A stretch of 64,000 nt of DNA from Adiantum capillus-veneris (GCA_014529385.2 CM043959.1:16867309-16931308); one strand, 5' to 3'; positions 50,349 through 61,946 are shown, counted from the first letter of the stretch. Notes: a model not told the origin generated them from the sequence alone. Numbers and translations are program-made.

Positions 50349-51280
50349 TGTTGGACGGATATGCCGCAACGGACGTCAGCACATCGAGAACTCACCTAAC
50401 AAGATTTGTCAGCTAAGGACGAATCTCAACTTGCAGGCGCGTGGAAGCAAGCATAGGGTGTCAACCTACACTCGACCGACTCCTAACTAATTTCTAGAGA
50501 GGTCTCTACCCAATGTTTAAGTTACAACCTTCTGGAGTGCATAAGAGGAAACTTCCTACAACGCTTTCTAGAGCCGAATACCCATCAAACAATCTGGAAA
50601 CACCACAGAACTTGAAGGTGACCCTACTAACACCAATAGGTTGCTCTCCCTAAGGTCTATGAACCAAAACCTCAACCCAAAATACATGGTGCAAAATCAC
50701 GTAGGATGTCTGGCCGAAATTTGCAGGTCGTCGTTTCCAAAAACTAAAGTGCCTAATATGTAGCTCTACTCAATGCGAATGTGTGGATATGCTGCAATGC
50801 AAAATCGGACAATGTATGCTCACCGAATCACCAGATGAAGCTCGTAGATGGAGCTCGCAAAACCGGACCGTACGCGCGCAATGTAGGTATTGGCGCGTAG
50901 CTCTCGTTGGGGGCAACATGTTGCACTTCTCCGCACTCGATTCTGACCACCGGTGCGCGCGTAGCATCAAGATGAAGCTCTCACTCTCTCTCGTACACAG
51001 TACACTCACTCACAGACTTCAAAACGTTTTAAAATGACAAATGGGTTTTTTTCATTAAGGTCAAAAAGTGGTATAAATACTTTATAATTCTCAAACCCTA
51101 ATGTTCCAATTTAACCATCTACTCAATCTAAATGTCAAAACTGGGATACAATCTGGAAACTTCTGTAAGCCCCAATATTTATAAAGGTGAAATGTCGGGT
51201 TTTCTCAATAAATGAATAATTACAAAAGATAATAATCTGCTGAGCAGTCAGTTTCTGTAGGGTGTGTCCAGCTTCTAACA
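50349..51280 (-). repeat. 3' LTR of element B (932 bp)
   Basis: In minus orientation it starts TGTTAGAAGCTGG right after the polypurine tract and ends CCGTCCAACA against C's LTR. A TATTTATACC box near 51080 (minus) suits an LTR promoter. The segment 50870-50965 is GC-rich with GCGCGC runs. The 12-mer CGTAGGATGTCT at 50700-50711 matches one arm of the palindrome in B's internal array. Confidence 0.88.
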
Positions 51281-51293
51281 CTCCCCCCCTCCT
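51281..51293 (-). other. Polypurine tract of B
   Basis: The minus strand reads AAGGAGGGGGGGAG directly before the LTR start TGTTAG (51280). Confidence 0.85.
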
Positions 51294-51332
51294 TGCTCAT
51301 GTCATCCCCGACATGGCTGTTGAGCTGCTTCT

Positions 51333-54300
51333 TCATCTTAGGCTTTCTCTCATCTTGAGAAGTGACTCATATCTTGCATGTTGAGCCAGTAGTGTTGGGC
51401 CAAATATGTCAGTGCTGATTGTGAAGAAGCCAGTGTAGAAAGCTTCTTCAAAGGCTTGGAGGTGATAGGATGGCAAAAACATGATCTTTTGATACAATGC
51501 ATGTATCACCTCCTTGGAAGGCTGACCAGACAGATCGTATGCACATCTGTATGTATCTTGAAAGAAGAAGATATTGTCTGTTGCCTGGCCTGGTTTGAAC
51601 GTCTCGAAGACTACCAAAAGTGTTTTGCAAATCTTTCTCATCATAATGCAAGATAGGTCAGGTGAGCCAGTGAACAATTTGATGGCGCCCATTAGGGTTT
51701 TCACCATGTATTGAACACTTATTCTCTCGTCTGCCTTCAAGCATGGCAGCTTCGGGTAGTTTAGCCAAGTAGGTTGGCTTCTTTACAATAGCTCATGGGC
51801 CTTCCACGTCCGCATCCTTGGTAGAGGGCAAAAACTTAGGTTATCTCTGATGACCTAACTTTAGGTGCCTCTATCAGATGGATTAGATACTGTGGATATT
51901 TTGTCAGCCATGCCTTTCTCCACCTGGGTTGAGAGTCGACTATCAACTTTACCCCTTCAGGCTTGGAGATGTCTGTTGTGTACAGTGGCACTGTTGGCTC
52001 TTCTCTGATTCGCTTGTTGATTGTAGCAGCTTCGTACTTTAGCAGAGGATATGGGAGAGAGGGCTGTAGCCATTCATGCCGAAGGTTGCTGGCATCTATC
52101 TCCTGAATAGTCATTGATTTAAAGACCCTCTGCTCCCATTCCAAGGCTTGTTTGGTCGTGTCTCTGATTTCCGCTTCTATGGCCTTTCGCAACTTCTCTT
52201 CTTCTTCTTGTGTCAGATCTTGTGGCTCTTGAGAGGGTCCTACAAGGATTTCCTCTTGCATGGTTGTGTCCACAGGATCTGCCACATTCTCTAAGTCTAT
52301 TCCTTCCATGGCTGCTGGCGCGGTGCTGAACTGCTCTTCTGTCTACTGGCCTCTCAACTCTTCTATTTGCTTTTGGAATGTCTTATTTTCTGCTTTAGCT
52401 TGCTCTCCCATATTCACAAGGAGGTCGTTCAAATTGGCATTTATCTTCTCCGCCTCCTCGAGTTTTCTCTTGATGGTTTCTAGCTCATTCTGCATTGCCT
52501 TGTGCTCTTCTTCCATGAGGGTTTGTATGACCACTGACCCCTCGGCCATCATCAGACTCTGCTTTTTCTCTAAGGTTAACTCCTTTTGGAGCTCTTTCAT
52601 TTGTTCTTCATAAAGCTGACTCTTTGAAGTGGTGTGAGTCGAGCTAGTTGCTCTGACTCTCGTAAGAGATGCCCGTAGCCGTTGGATGGTTTGATCTTTA
52701 ACTTTAATCTGGTCTTTGAGCTCGATGACCTCATCCTAGCTAGCCTCCTGCTCTATCTCTGCCTTCTCTTTGGCATTCCGCATGGCTTCCATTTCCTTGG
52801 ATTCTTCAACAAGTTGTAGGGTTAGGTTGTCCCTTTCCCTCTCTGCATCTGTCAATGACTTGCTGAGTTTTTTGTATTCGTCTTCAGCTCCTTGCAGTCT
52901 TTGAGCTGCTTCCTGATTTTCTCTTTCCATCTCCTGGCATCTTTGCAATGCCTTTTCCAGACTGGCTTGCAGCTCTGCAGACTTCTCTCTCTATATGCCC
53001 TTGGTTCTGTCTTTGTAGTGTGTCTACTTCGGATTTGATAAAAACTTCATTGGCTTTGAGATTAGCCATCTCACTTTTCGTGGCCATTGATTGCGCCCTG
53101 AGCCCAGTTAGCTTGGTCATCACCACATTCCAATCATTGGTGGGTGGCTGCAGGTCCACTGTATCAGTGGCCATCTCTTTTAGCTCCACTAACCACGTAG
53201 GCTCTGCATCTGTTCTTTGGGCCTTGTGCTTGCCAAGTCAAATGCGACTGTGGCTGCCTCTTCTTTTGAATATCCAGTAGCTAGTAGATCAAGAAACGTG
53301 TTAAACCTTGCTTCATTTGGCTCTGGATGCTCACTTTTGGGCTTAGCTTCTTCTTTTTGCTCTTGCTCTTGGCTCTGTTCTTGCCTTGAATCTCCTTGAT
53401 CTTCAGATTTGTCCAGCTCCTCCTTTTGTTGAGTTTGTGGAGGGCTACGAGGAGGTGGTGATGGCGGTGGGCTGGACTCCGGGCTGGATGGTGGAGTTGC
53501 CGGCTTTTTCTTGAAGTCCCTGTCTGCCTTTGTCTTTCTCTCTCTCTCTTGGCCTTCCTGCTCTTCTAGCAGTTGCCATTGTACTTCATCCACTTCTGCT
53601 TCTGTAAATGGTACATTTGGGATATTTTCTGCCGTAGCATCCAGGATCTCCAAATTTTTGATATAATCTTCAAACCTATCTCTGTGCACTCTTTGGGATG
53701 ATCCCGACATGGTTTCCAGTGATGGCTTCCATAGCTCGCTCAAATCTCCCTTGAGGGCTCTTTCGGCTCTAAAGCTTTCCATTAGCTGCTCTAGCCGTGC
53801 CGCTTTCTGTGATTTTGTCTCTTTGACCGGCACTTGTACAGATTCCTTCTTTCCCTTCTTCAACTCTGGCTGCTCCTCTTGCACGGTCTCTAACCGGCGC
53901 TTCAATCGTGTGGCAACTCTGGGTGCTTTGGGATGTTCATCTTCTTTATCTTCCTTGAGCCTTAGCCAGTCATTCTGTGATGGAGGGTCAGGCCATCTTC
54001 CCTTGGTGTGCAATGCTCCATAAACCACTTTCGTGATTAGCTCACCCGACACAATGTAGTTGGGGTTCTTGTTGCCTATCTTCACCAGATTATCATGGAT
54101 ATAGGTAGCATAGTTGATCACCTTCGGCTTGCTCTTTTGCATTGCTCAGGTGAAGGTTGTGGCAATTGCTCAAGGCGGCATTCGGTACTTCTGTGGCCGC
54201 TTTGTACACATGTGGAAATATTGGTTGTAAAGTTGGCTCATGATTGCAACTTTAGGGTTTGCAATGTCTTCAAAGGTGTAGTTGCTCTTCTTTTCTGTGT

Positions 54301-54784
54301 ACACCTTGACTTCATCTCTTCTTTTGGTTACACTATCCCTTTTGTTGGAGAGGTCTAGTGCAGCTGCCACTACTTTCTCTATGATTACAATCACAGTGTC
54401 TAGCTTGCCCTGCAGATCCGTAACTCTGGCCACTCCATCTTCTTTGATTGTAGTCACAAATTCCCATACTCTTTTTATGTCAATTCCAGCTGGCACAGCT
54501 TCAAAGTAGTTATGGAGATCTATTTTCTCCAAGTACTCTGCCATCTTGCTTTTGACAAACTCATTGAGCTCCCGAGGTAGCATGGGTAGCTCTATTACAT
54601 TTCCTTCAGTGTCTTTGAACACGCCTTGGTAGATCTTCAGATCATTAGACTCTAGCAAGTCCTCTTGAATCCACGTGCTGGTTGGCTTTAGAGTTCCTTC
54701 TGGGATGACAAACGGCTCCACTTCTTCCAAATAGTCTTTTATGGTCATCCTCTTCTTCTTTGCCGGTGATTTTGCGGATGCCAT
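51333..54784 (-). pseudogene. Element B ORF3, large coiled-coil protein of unknown function
   Basis: The ATG at 54784 starts MASAKSPAKKKRMTIKDYLE. One frame carries most of about 980 codons to 51836, with TGA at 54172 and about 54148, an excursion between two frameshifts (about 53200 and 52990), and TAG at 52738 and 52345. A final frameshift adds about 140 codons to 51333. Order: basic start, a helical region, an Arg/Lys and Pro/Ser-rich middle (PATPPSSPESSPPPSPPP), heptad coiled coils at 53190-52340 (AQRLQGAEDEYKKLSKSL, then ELETIKRKLEEAEKINANL), and a C-terminal part with LIVDSQPRWRKAW and a helix-rich end. No transmembrane segment or env signature is seen. A homologue sits at the same place in element A. 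Confidence 0.7.
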
Positions 54785-54955
54785 AGATCCTGTTGCACTC
54801 AGTAGTCCGAAGTTAGCGTTTTTTCCTTATCAGTTGCTGCTGAGAAACTGAGTTTTAACTATCAAAATGACTTGAAAATTGAAAATAAAACTTAAAAGGA
54901 ACTTGGAAAACCCTGCATGTGCTCACAGGATAATTCTGGCCAAAATTTATCATTT
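54785..54955 (-). other. Leader directly upstream of B ORF3
   Basis: Short AT-rich stretch between the palindromic array and the ORF3 start. It would be the 5' leader if ORF3 is expressed from its own transcript; no proof of that is visible. Confidence 0.35.
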
Positions 54956-55832
54956 AGACATCCTACGTGTAGGATGTCTTTTTCATCAATTTTTGGTGAA
55001 ACTTGGCATGCTTGTGGTCCTTGACCTGTTGAACATGGCTATGTGATTGGAATTGGGTTTGGGCATCAAAATGTGCATTTTTGGGCAGATTCAGGCTTCA
55101 GACTCACAAATTGGGTAGGATGGCCACAACAGGTGGCAAATGATATTCAAATGGGTTGAAACCTGACATATGGGCTCCTTGCACCATGGTAATGGCTCCC
55201 ATGATATCATTTCTTGCACAGAAGGTCAAAATTGAGCTGGAGACATCCTATGCGTAGGATGTCTATTTCATCAAAATGGCTTGAGATTTGTTCTGTGTGT
55301 AGCTCTTGGCCTGTGGAACATGGCCCTGCTCTTGGATTTTGATTTGGACAAGAATTGGTGTTGGTAAGACTATGTGTAGTGTTTTTGTGCTCAAAAAGTG
55401 TATCTTGGAGGTGTTTTGGGTCAAAAATGATTAAAATGGCTTGAAGCTTGATATATGAGCTCTTGAAGGTGATATGAATAGATCTGGAATTGCAAAACAT
55501 CATCTGTGGGCCAAAATTGTCATTTAGACATCCTACGCGTAGGATGTCTACTTCATCAATTTTTGCATGTGACCACACAAATAGCTTGGCAATGTGCTCA
55601 TGAATGTATTGTGCAAGTTTCATGTGATTTGGACAAGTTTTGGTAGGTCTATGGTCCATTATTGCCTCTATGCTCCGACTTTGCATTTTTTTCATGCATA
55701 TGAGGTTAAATTTTGGTCCAAATGTGATGGAACTTGGTGGCTAGCATGTAAAGGCTATTCAGAAAATGTGTGTGATGAGAGTTGTTAGGTTTGGTGCCCA
55801 GATTTGGGAGACATCCTACGCGTAGGATGTCT
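54956..55832. repeat. 285-bp tandem array, each unit with a 24-bp palindrome
   Basis: The palindrome is the arm AGACATCCTACG followed by its own reverse complement. It lies at 54956-54979 (one central mismatch), 55241-55264 (one mismatch), 55526-55549 (perfect) and 55809-55832 (perfect). Start-to-start spacing is 285, 285 and 283 bp. Sequence between shows repeated phrases: 'tcatcaatttttg' after the palindrome, 'gttgaacatggc' or 'gtggaacatggc', and 'ggccaaaatt' before it. The array lies between the basic ORF and ORF3 of element B. Confidence 0.95.
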
Positions 55833-57585
55833 CCTGATGAAATTTTTACTGAAGGTGCTACTGGTGTCTGCCCTTAGTCCCCCTAAGTCCCTTTTAAGCC
55901 TTATTTCAACAAAAAAGTCAAGTAGATAGAAAAAAACTCCCTGTGTGGATTTTAGAGCCTCCAAGCCGTTTTCTGACTTTTGAAGTGCTTTTCGGCGATG
56001 AAATTTCTTGATGTTGGTCTCCATAGCTTCCCGATTCCTTGGGGATCCTTGCCGTATGGTTTTTGTCGACTTTGGCTTCACCGGAGCTCCGTTTGGCAAT
56101 TTTTCGCTCTAGAAGCACCCGTGGTTGCGTTTTTACATGTCTTCGATGACTTGTGGTGGTCTACCACCATAGGACTTGGTTGTTGATGGTCTAGGAAAGC
56201 GGCTCGTGAAGTTTGGTGGCAAATGAACATGCGACGCTTTGTGTGTCTGATGCCGTTTCTGAAGTTTAGTGCCACTTCGGGTCACCTTTTGGTCATGTGG
56301 GCTACATAGACTTGTCGAGCATGTCGAGATGCTCCTACCCATGAATTTTGGTAGCATTTGGGCGCCTTTCCGCCGATTTTCCATTTGGTGGCCTCTTGCG
56401 GGGCTCTAGGAATTAGGGTTTTTCCCGATGGTTTTCTACTTTGGGTATCCAAGATTGGTCTCCTATGCTAGGGTAAGCTGCCGATGAAGTGTCATCTTTT
56501 GGGTTAGCCGTTAGGTGGTCACTTCTACCTGTAGGTCTCTACTGCTCGCTTTTTGTGTGAACCCTACGCTAGTTTTCGCGACAAAACGACAAACATGCGT
56601 GAAAAGCTCAAGGTGGTGAGCCTACCTCTCATGTCTGAAGCCCATCAGGTAGTCGTGCGCATCGTAGAAGCTTCTGGAAGTTCCATTCGCTCTAAGTGGT
56701 AGGAGCTCTCTCTCAAAGGTCAATAGTGGAAATGAGCTTAAAATGAAGTGAAAAATTCTTATAATGGGGGTCCCCGAACCACTTTTCATGAAATTTGACA
56801 TGTGCTTCCAACTTCTTGCGAGATGCGGTTTAGGCTCAAAAATTTCTTGATTTGGACTCCATTTGCACAGTTTACAAGAAATTGGACGTTTCGGTCAAAA
56901 TCTGGCCAAAACACGCTTTCCGCTCCAGTCTCATAATTGCACCCCCATTGTACCATAGGTTGTCCTATAGTCACTAATCATCCCATATTTTTTGTTTTTC
57001 ATTACGACCGTTTTTCACCTGCCTTTTGTATTTTTGAAGTTTTTCTGCCAAAAATTAGCAAAATTAAAAGGAAAATAGCAAATCAAACCCAAAAAATCTC
57101 CAAAAAATATAATAAATCAAAAAAATCACCGCAAAACATTATATACACTCACATGCAATTTTTATGACCGGATTTCTCCGTTTTACCAATATTTTGCTCG
57201 AAAAATGGCTATTCTTACTTATATACACACATCTAGGGGCTTCATTTGGCGTTTAGCCCCATATACCTGTAGATTCATGCTGTATAAGGGCATATGTACT
57301 TGGGTTAGTCCAAAACATTTCACAATCAAACAAAAACCCTTAAAAATAGTCGAAAAACATGCCCTTTTTTGCTCTTTCTGCCATTGGGTCCGCATTTGAG
57401 AATGCCTTCCCCCCTCCTAGCCGGAGTCCTCGCGGACGACAAGGTATCACCTCGGTGTATGTGCCATGCATGGGTTGAAAAAATTGTGCTAATGCTTGGC
57501 CGTGTAATGTGGCCCTATTTTATGCATACTCGGTCAATGCATGGAAAAAGTAATGCTGTGTAAGAGAAGGGTATAAGCAAGATGC
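55833..57585 (-). other. Non-coding part of element B; no gene seen
   Basis: Frames up to about 104 codons occur on both strands (for instance minus 56384-56133 and 56099-55785) but show no domain, and none continues a neighbour. The part from 57040 to 57160 is A-rich. It fits the non-coding spacer between the basic ORF and the palindromic array. Confidence 0.4.
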
Positions 57586-58191
57586 TTATTGGCATTCGCC
57601 GTCGAGGTTTCCTATTTGTTGTTGATTTGGTGGGCAGAGTTTCTTTGCAAGTAAAAGTTGTAACTCTACCGATCTTTGTTTGATCGTTTGGCTTGCTCTT
57701 TGTTTGATCGTTTGGCTTGCAAAAGTCGCGTGGTTTGCCGTTACTGTCGATATGGCCTTAGTTGTCTCCTTGGAGAGAATTTCCATGGCGGAATTGGCCG
57801 TAGACCTTGTCTCTTTTGCTTTCCATGTGTAGCTTTGCCTTGCCGGTTTTCGTAGGTTTATTGCTACTGCCTCGGTTGCCATTGTTTTGTTGCTAATTGG
57901 CACCCACATAAATCGGTTTGCCGGTTTCATATGCAGTTGTCTGCCTTTCGATGTTGCTTGTACTGAAGGGAGTTCCTTTTGCTTCGGTTTCGGGATCCAG
58001 ATGCGAGTCATATTTGAGTTGTTGCTGAGCATTTTCTTTGGGATCCATATCTGTTTTATTCCCTTGGTTCTTGGTTGAACTATGTGTTTCTGTTGAATTC
58101 TTCTGTTGTATTGTGGTTTGTTTGCCATGTCATCTCTATCCTTCCACACCCATACTTGTTTTTCTCGTGTTGCTAATTCTGATCTCTTCAC
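57586..58191 (-). pseudogene. Element B basic Trp-Ile-Pro-Lys-rich ORF
   Basis: An open frame of 201 codons with several copies of a short phrase: IWIPKKML, RIWIPKPKQKELP, FMWVPISNK and YTWKAKE. Lys, Arg, Gln and Asn dominate and acidic residues are few. The segment QTIKQRASQTIKQRS is a short internal duplication (also visible in the DNA at about 57671-57719). It follows the second protease by 25 bp in a different frame. A diverged equivalent exists in element A (20990-20328). The function is unknown; RNA binding would be only a guess from composition. Confidence 0.5.
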
Positions 58192-58215
58192 TGTGGTCGG
58201 TGACTTTTTATACTT

Positions 58216-58953
58216 CTAGTGAACAATAATGGCAATTACCTGTTTGTTTACCATGGGTATCGTGTTGTTCTTTAGTAGCACGCTTCCTTGTGGCTCTTTA
58301 TCCAGTGATTGCATTGCTGGCAATTGATTCTTCTGGGGTTGTTGAGCAAAGGCTACCACCTGTTGTTCTTGTGCATGCTGAATTTTTACTGCATTCGCAT
58401 TCCAATCTATCTGCACATTGTACTCTTTTTGCCAAGGTTGTCCCAACAACATAGGGTGTTGTGCGCTTTCATCCTCGACCACATAAAATTTGTGTGGGTA
58501 AATATATTGATGTACTTGTACATGCAATATAGTCCAACCCAATGTTTTTAGCGAATGTGATGTACTACTTTCCAGCACTTGTGGAGTAGGATGAAGTTGA
58601 CCTGTGGGCTTGAGCTGTTTGTATAATCTGTAAGAGATCAAATTTACTTGAGCTCCAGAATCAAGCAATGCCATCGATTCAACTTGATTGCTACCCACTT
58701 TGAATGCAATTATTGGCTCCACTGTGTCTTCATCAAAATTCGTTAGTCGAATGGCATTGATTCGCAACGGTGATCCACATTGTTCTTGTTGTCGTAGAAG
58801 CCTTCTTTTTGCAATGCGTTCTATTGCTTCTGCTTGGGCTTCTTCCCGTACCCTCTGTTTCTCCTTCATCCGTTGTTTTTCTTTATGGATTTGTTGAAGC
58901 ATATCCTGTGTTAGTGGTAAATGATATTTCTTCAATCGACACCCACTAATCAA
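58216..58953 (-). pseudogene. Element B second retropepsin-like domain downstream of the integrase
   Basis: A 245-codon open frame (the frame opens on a Leu codon within ISGCRLKKYHLPLT, the natural end of the integrase). Residues 18-56 form a highly charged helix (KEKQRMKEKQRVREEAQAEA). The aspartic-protease fold follows: ALLDSGAQVNLISYRLYKQL with the DSG triplet at 98-100, and HPMLLGQPWQKEYNVQIDW with the usual LLGxPW closing motif at 169-174. Both halves of a retropepsin are present, with active-site residues intact. The tail is Gln-rich. It is separate from the protease upstream of RT (about 63240). A one-base frameshift divides it from the integrase. Confidence 0.75.
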
Positions 58954-60330
58954 TTTGGCATTTGTTCACCTGCTAATGTAGCAAGCTTGACAGCTTCACT
59001 TTGTGATAGGTCACTAATCACAAAGGGTCCCATCCCTTGCTTCCTAAGTTTCTTGGCATGTTGCTTCAAGGTATAGACAAGTACATAATCACCTGTTTTG
59101 AACTCTTTCATGCACACATGCTTGTCAAAAAACTCCTTTCGTCTTCTCTTTTTAGCATAGATCGAAGCTACAGCTCTCAAGCGAAGTTCATCTAGCTTTT
59201 CAAGATCATCTATTCTTGAAGAGAGCTCATGCCCAGTCCATTCTAAGCGTTTCGCTACTCGTAGAGTTGGAATTCAAAACTCTATGGGTAATATAGCATT
59301 TAGGCAAAACACCATGTTGTACGGTGTCGTTCATATCGATGTTTTGTAAGCTACTCTGTATGCCCATAGTGTTGAGTGTAACTGCTGATCCCAATCTGTT
59401 CTTGACTCTGATACAATTTTAGTGAGAACCGTGCATAGTGTTTTCTTTGTGGCCTCAGCTTGTCCATTTGCCTGTGGATGATATGGAGCAGATTTTCTAT
59501 GTATGACCATGAATTCCTCTAGCAGATATTCTATGACTTCATTAAGAAAATGTGTTCCTCGACCACTGTCAATTTCTATTGGTAAACCGTATTGTACAAA
59601 AACATTCTCATACAAAAATTGTACAGTGGTTCGTGCATCTGCTTTTTGTGTTGCCTTGGCTTCCGCCCATTTCGTGAGATAGTCCCTATCCACAATGATA
59701 TATTGGGTATGGGTGCGATATGCAGGGGGTGAAATAGGTCCCACAAAATCAATGCCCCATTTTGCAAATGCCCTTGCTCCCATCATTGGCCATAGGGGCA
59801 TTTCATCTCTCTTTATCGGCACCTTGGTGCGCTGACATGCATCACAATGCTTTACAAACTCGTCAGCATCCATATGCAATGTAGGCCACCATATTCCTGC
59901 GGTTAAGATAATTTTTGTTGTTTTATCGCCTGAAAAATGGCCTCCACTTATGCCTCCATGTGCGTGTTCTAGAATCAGCAGGTATTCACTTTCACTTGCA
60001 CAGATTCTAAGTTGATTGTCCTTTCCTTGCTTATAGAGTTGTTTCCCAATTAAACTAAAGTCGCGAGCCTCCAGCTCTATAGCCCTTTTTCGTGCTTTTG
60101 TTATGTTTTCAGGAAACGCATTTCTGGTTAAGAAATCAATGATATATTGACTCCATGCAGGTGCAATGTTGACCTGAAACAATGTCGCGTGATCCACTGG
60201 TCGTTTGGCACTACATATAGTACAATTGTTAACATAAGCATGTGTGTCGGCATACATAGTTGGCCAATAAACCCCCAATTGTTTCAGTCTTTGGTGTGTT
60301 TTCACTACTGAACAATGAAATGCACAATTC
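58950..60330 (-). pseudogene. Element B integrase with two zinc-binding motifs
   Basis: A first His/Cys motif (HCSVVKTH, then LGVYWPTM, then CTICSAKR) is at 60330-60205. About 80 residues later comes a second, standard one (GGHFSGDKT, then GIWWPTLHMDADEFVKHCDACQRTK). The core reads GIDFVGPISPPAY (first D), PIEIDSGRGTHF (usual SDRG altered, so the second catalytic Asp is probably lost) and PYHPQANGQAEATKK (E). The 324-codon frame ends at 59331; the C-terminal part (59180-58950) has KEFKTGDYVLVYTLKQH and GMGPFVISDLS. Stops and frameshifts separate the pieces. Confidence 0.85.
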
Positions 60331-60399
60331 TGGACATGTGCTTCTTTAAGATAACACTCAAATTCCTCCGGATTTATACATAATCATAGAATCTGCTCC

Positions 60400-61946
60400 T
60401 TTCCTAGATGATACAGCCGTCCTGCAATCAACTGGAAGTTTTTTGTTTATCGAATTGTTTGTTGTTTGGATCTGTCTTCCGTGTTATCAAACCTACCTCC
60501 AAAGGAAAGAATGCTAACAATTTCCTGAGATCATTTGGGTATCATTTCAATATTGAAAAGATAAGCATTAAACTAGCGTACAATCCTCCCAGTATTGCAT
60601 GGTTTATTAACCAGATACAAAAGAGCTTGATGATCTATGAAGAACACAAATTTGTTTGCGAGCAAATAATGCCAAAATTTCTTTACAGCATAAATCATTC
60701 ATAACCCTTCTCTTTCGGTGGTTGTGTAGTTCTTTTCCGCACTATTTAATTGTTGGCTTGCATAACAAACTGGAAAATCCATTGTTCCGTTTTCAGGTTG
60801 AGCCAAAATACTCCCGATTGCATATGCAGATGCATCAATGTGAACATGGAATATCTTTTCCCAATCCGGTGCTTTAAGTACAAGTGTTGATACAAGGTTT
60901 TCCTTAAGCTTTTGGAATGAAATTTCACACTCCTCAGTCCAGTCGAAATTGACCAACAAACAATACAGAGGTTGTGCGATGACTGCATACATATATATGA
61001 ATCTTCAATAATATCCGCAGTGTCCCATGAAAGATTGCACTTGTGTCGCATTAGTAGGCATGGGTAGGTCTACTATGACTTTGATTTTGTCTAGGTCAGT
61101 GGTTATGCCATTTCTTGAGACAATGTGTCCTAAGATGCGGCCTTGCCTAACCATAAAAATGCACTTTTCTGGGTTAAGACAGATTCGATATGTTCTGCAT
61201 TTTTCAAATACCTTTTGCAAATGGTCAATATGTTCCTCTCGTAGAAGAGAGTGTACACAAAGATCATCCATGTATATTTCTAAGAATATTCTCAGGTATT
61301 CTTTGAACGCATGCGTCATTAACCTTTGAAAGGTAGTAGGGGCATTAGTTAAGCCAAAAGGCATAACTCGATACGCATATATTCTCCATTCTGTGGCAAA
61401 CGCTGTTTTGTGTTGATCCTCTATTGCAATTGCCAGTTGGTTATACCCTGAAAACCCATCTAGAAAGGAATAAGCCCGTTTCCCGGCCACCCGCTCAAGT
61501 ACATGTTCTGTGATCGGCAAGGGATAATTATCCCTTATGGTGGCTACATTTACCTTTTGGAGGTTTACACACACTCGCAATTTTTTGTTCTTTTTGGGGA
61601 CAACCACAATGGGTGACACCCAACCTGTATGTTCGATTTCATAGATGAATTCAACATCCATCAGCTTGTCAATCTCCTCTTTGATTTGTTTAGCAAATGT
61701 GTCATTATATGTATAAGGACGTTGTTTGCTAGGTTTGGCATCTAATTTCAAAGGAATTGTATGTTGGCATATCGATGGATCAACTCCTTTGAGGTCTTTG
61801 TAGGACCATGCAAACACATCTTTATACTTCTTGAGAAGTTGTGTTAGCAGTTCTTCTTCTTCAGGCTCTAAATCGGTTGCGATATAGACCGGCTGAGGCT
61901 TCTCACCTGGTTCAACGAGGTCTATCCTTTTTGCATTTTCCCCCAT
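60400..61946 (-). pseudogene. Element B reverse transcriptase and RNase H
   Basis: The 313-codon frame from 61946 holds the RT: HTGWVSPIVVVPKKN (107-120), FLDGFSGYNQLAIAI (161-175), MPFGLTNAPTTFQRLM (195-210) and the catalytic YMDD at 225-228, then the thumb to GHCGYY. A TAA at 61007-61005 interrupts. The same frame goes on with FDWTEECEISFQKLK and RNase H (HVHIDASAYAIGSILAQ, YTTTEREGL), then a TGA and FVFFIDHQALLYLVNKP. The final RNase H part near 60550-60400 is badly broken. Confidence 0.9.

Noticed and set aside
52260-54023. Plus-strand Ser/Cys-rich frames opposite element B's ORF3
   Set aside because: Some Tat elements carry antisense ORFs, but these are short, low in complexity and mirror the Glu/Ser-rich codons of ORF3.
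51333-54784. ORF3 of element B as an env-like gene
   Set aside because: No signal peptide, transmembrane segment or surface-protein feature is visible; coiled coils and charged low-complexity parts dominate.
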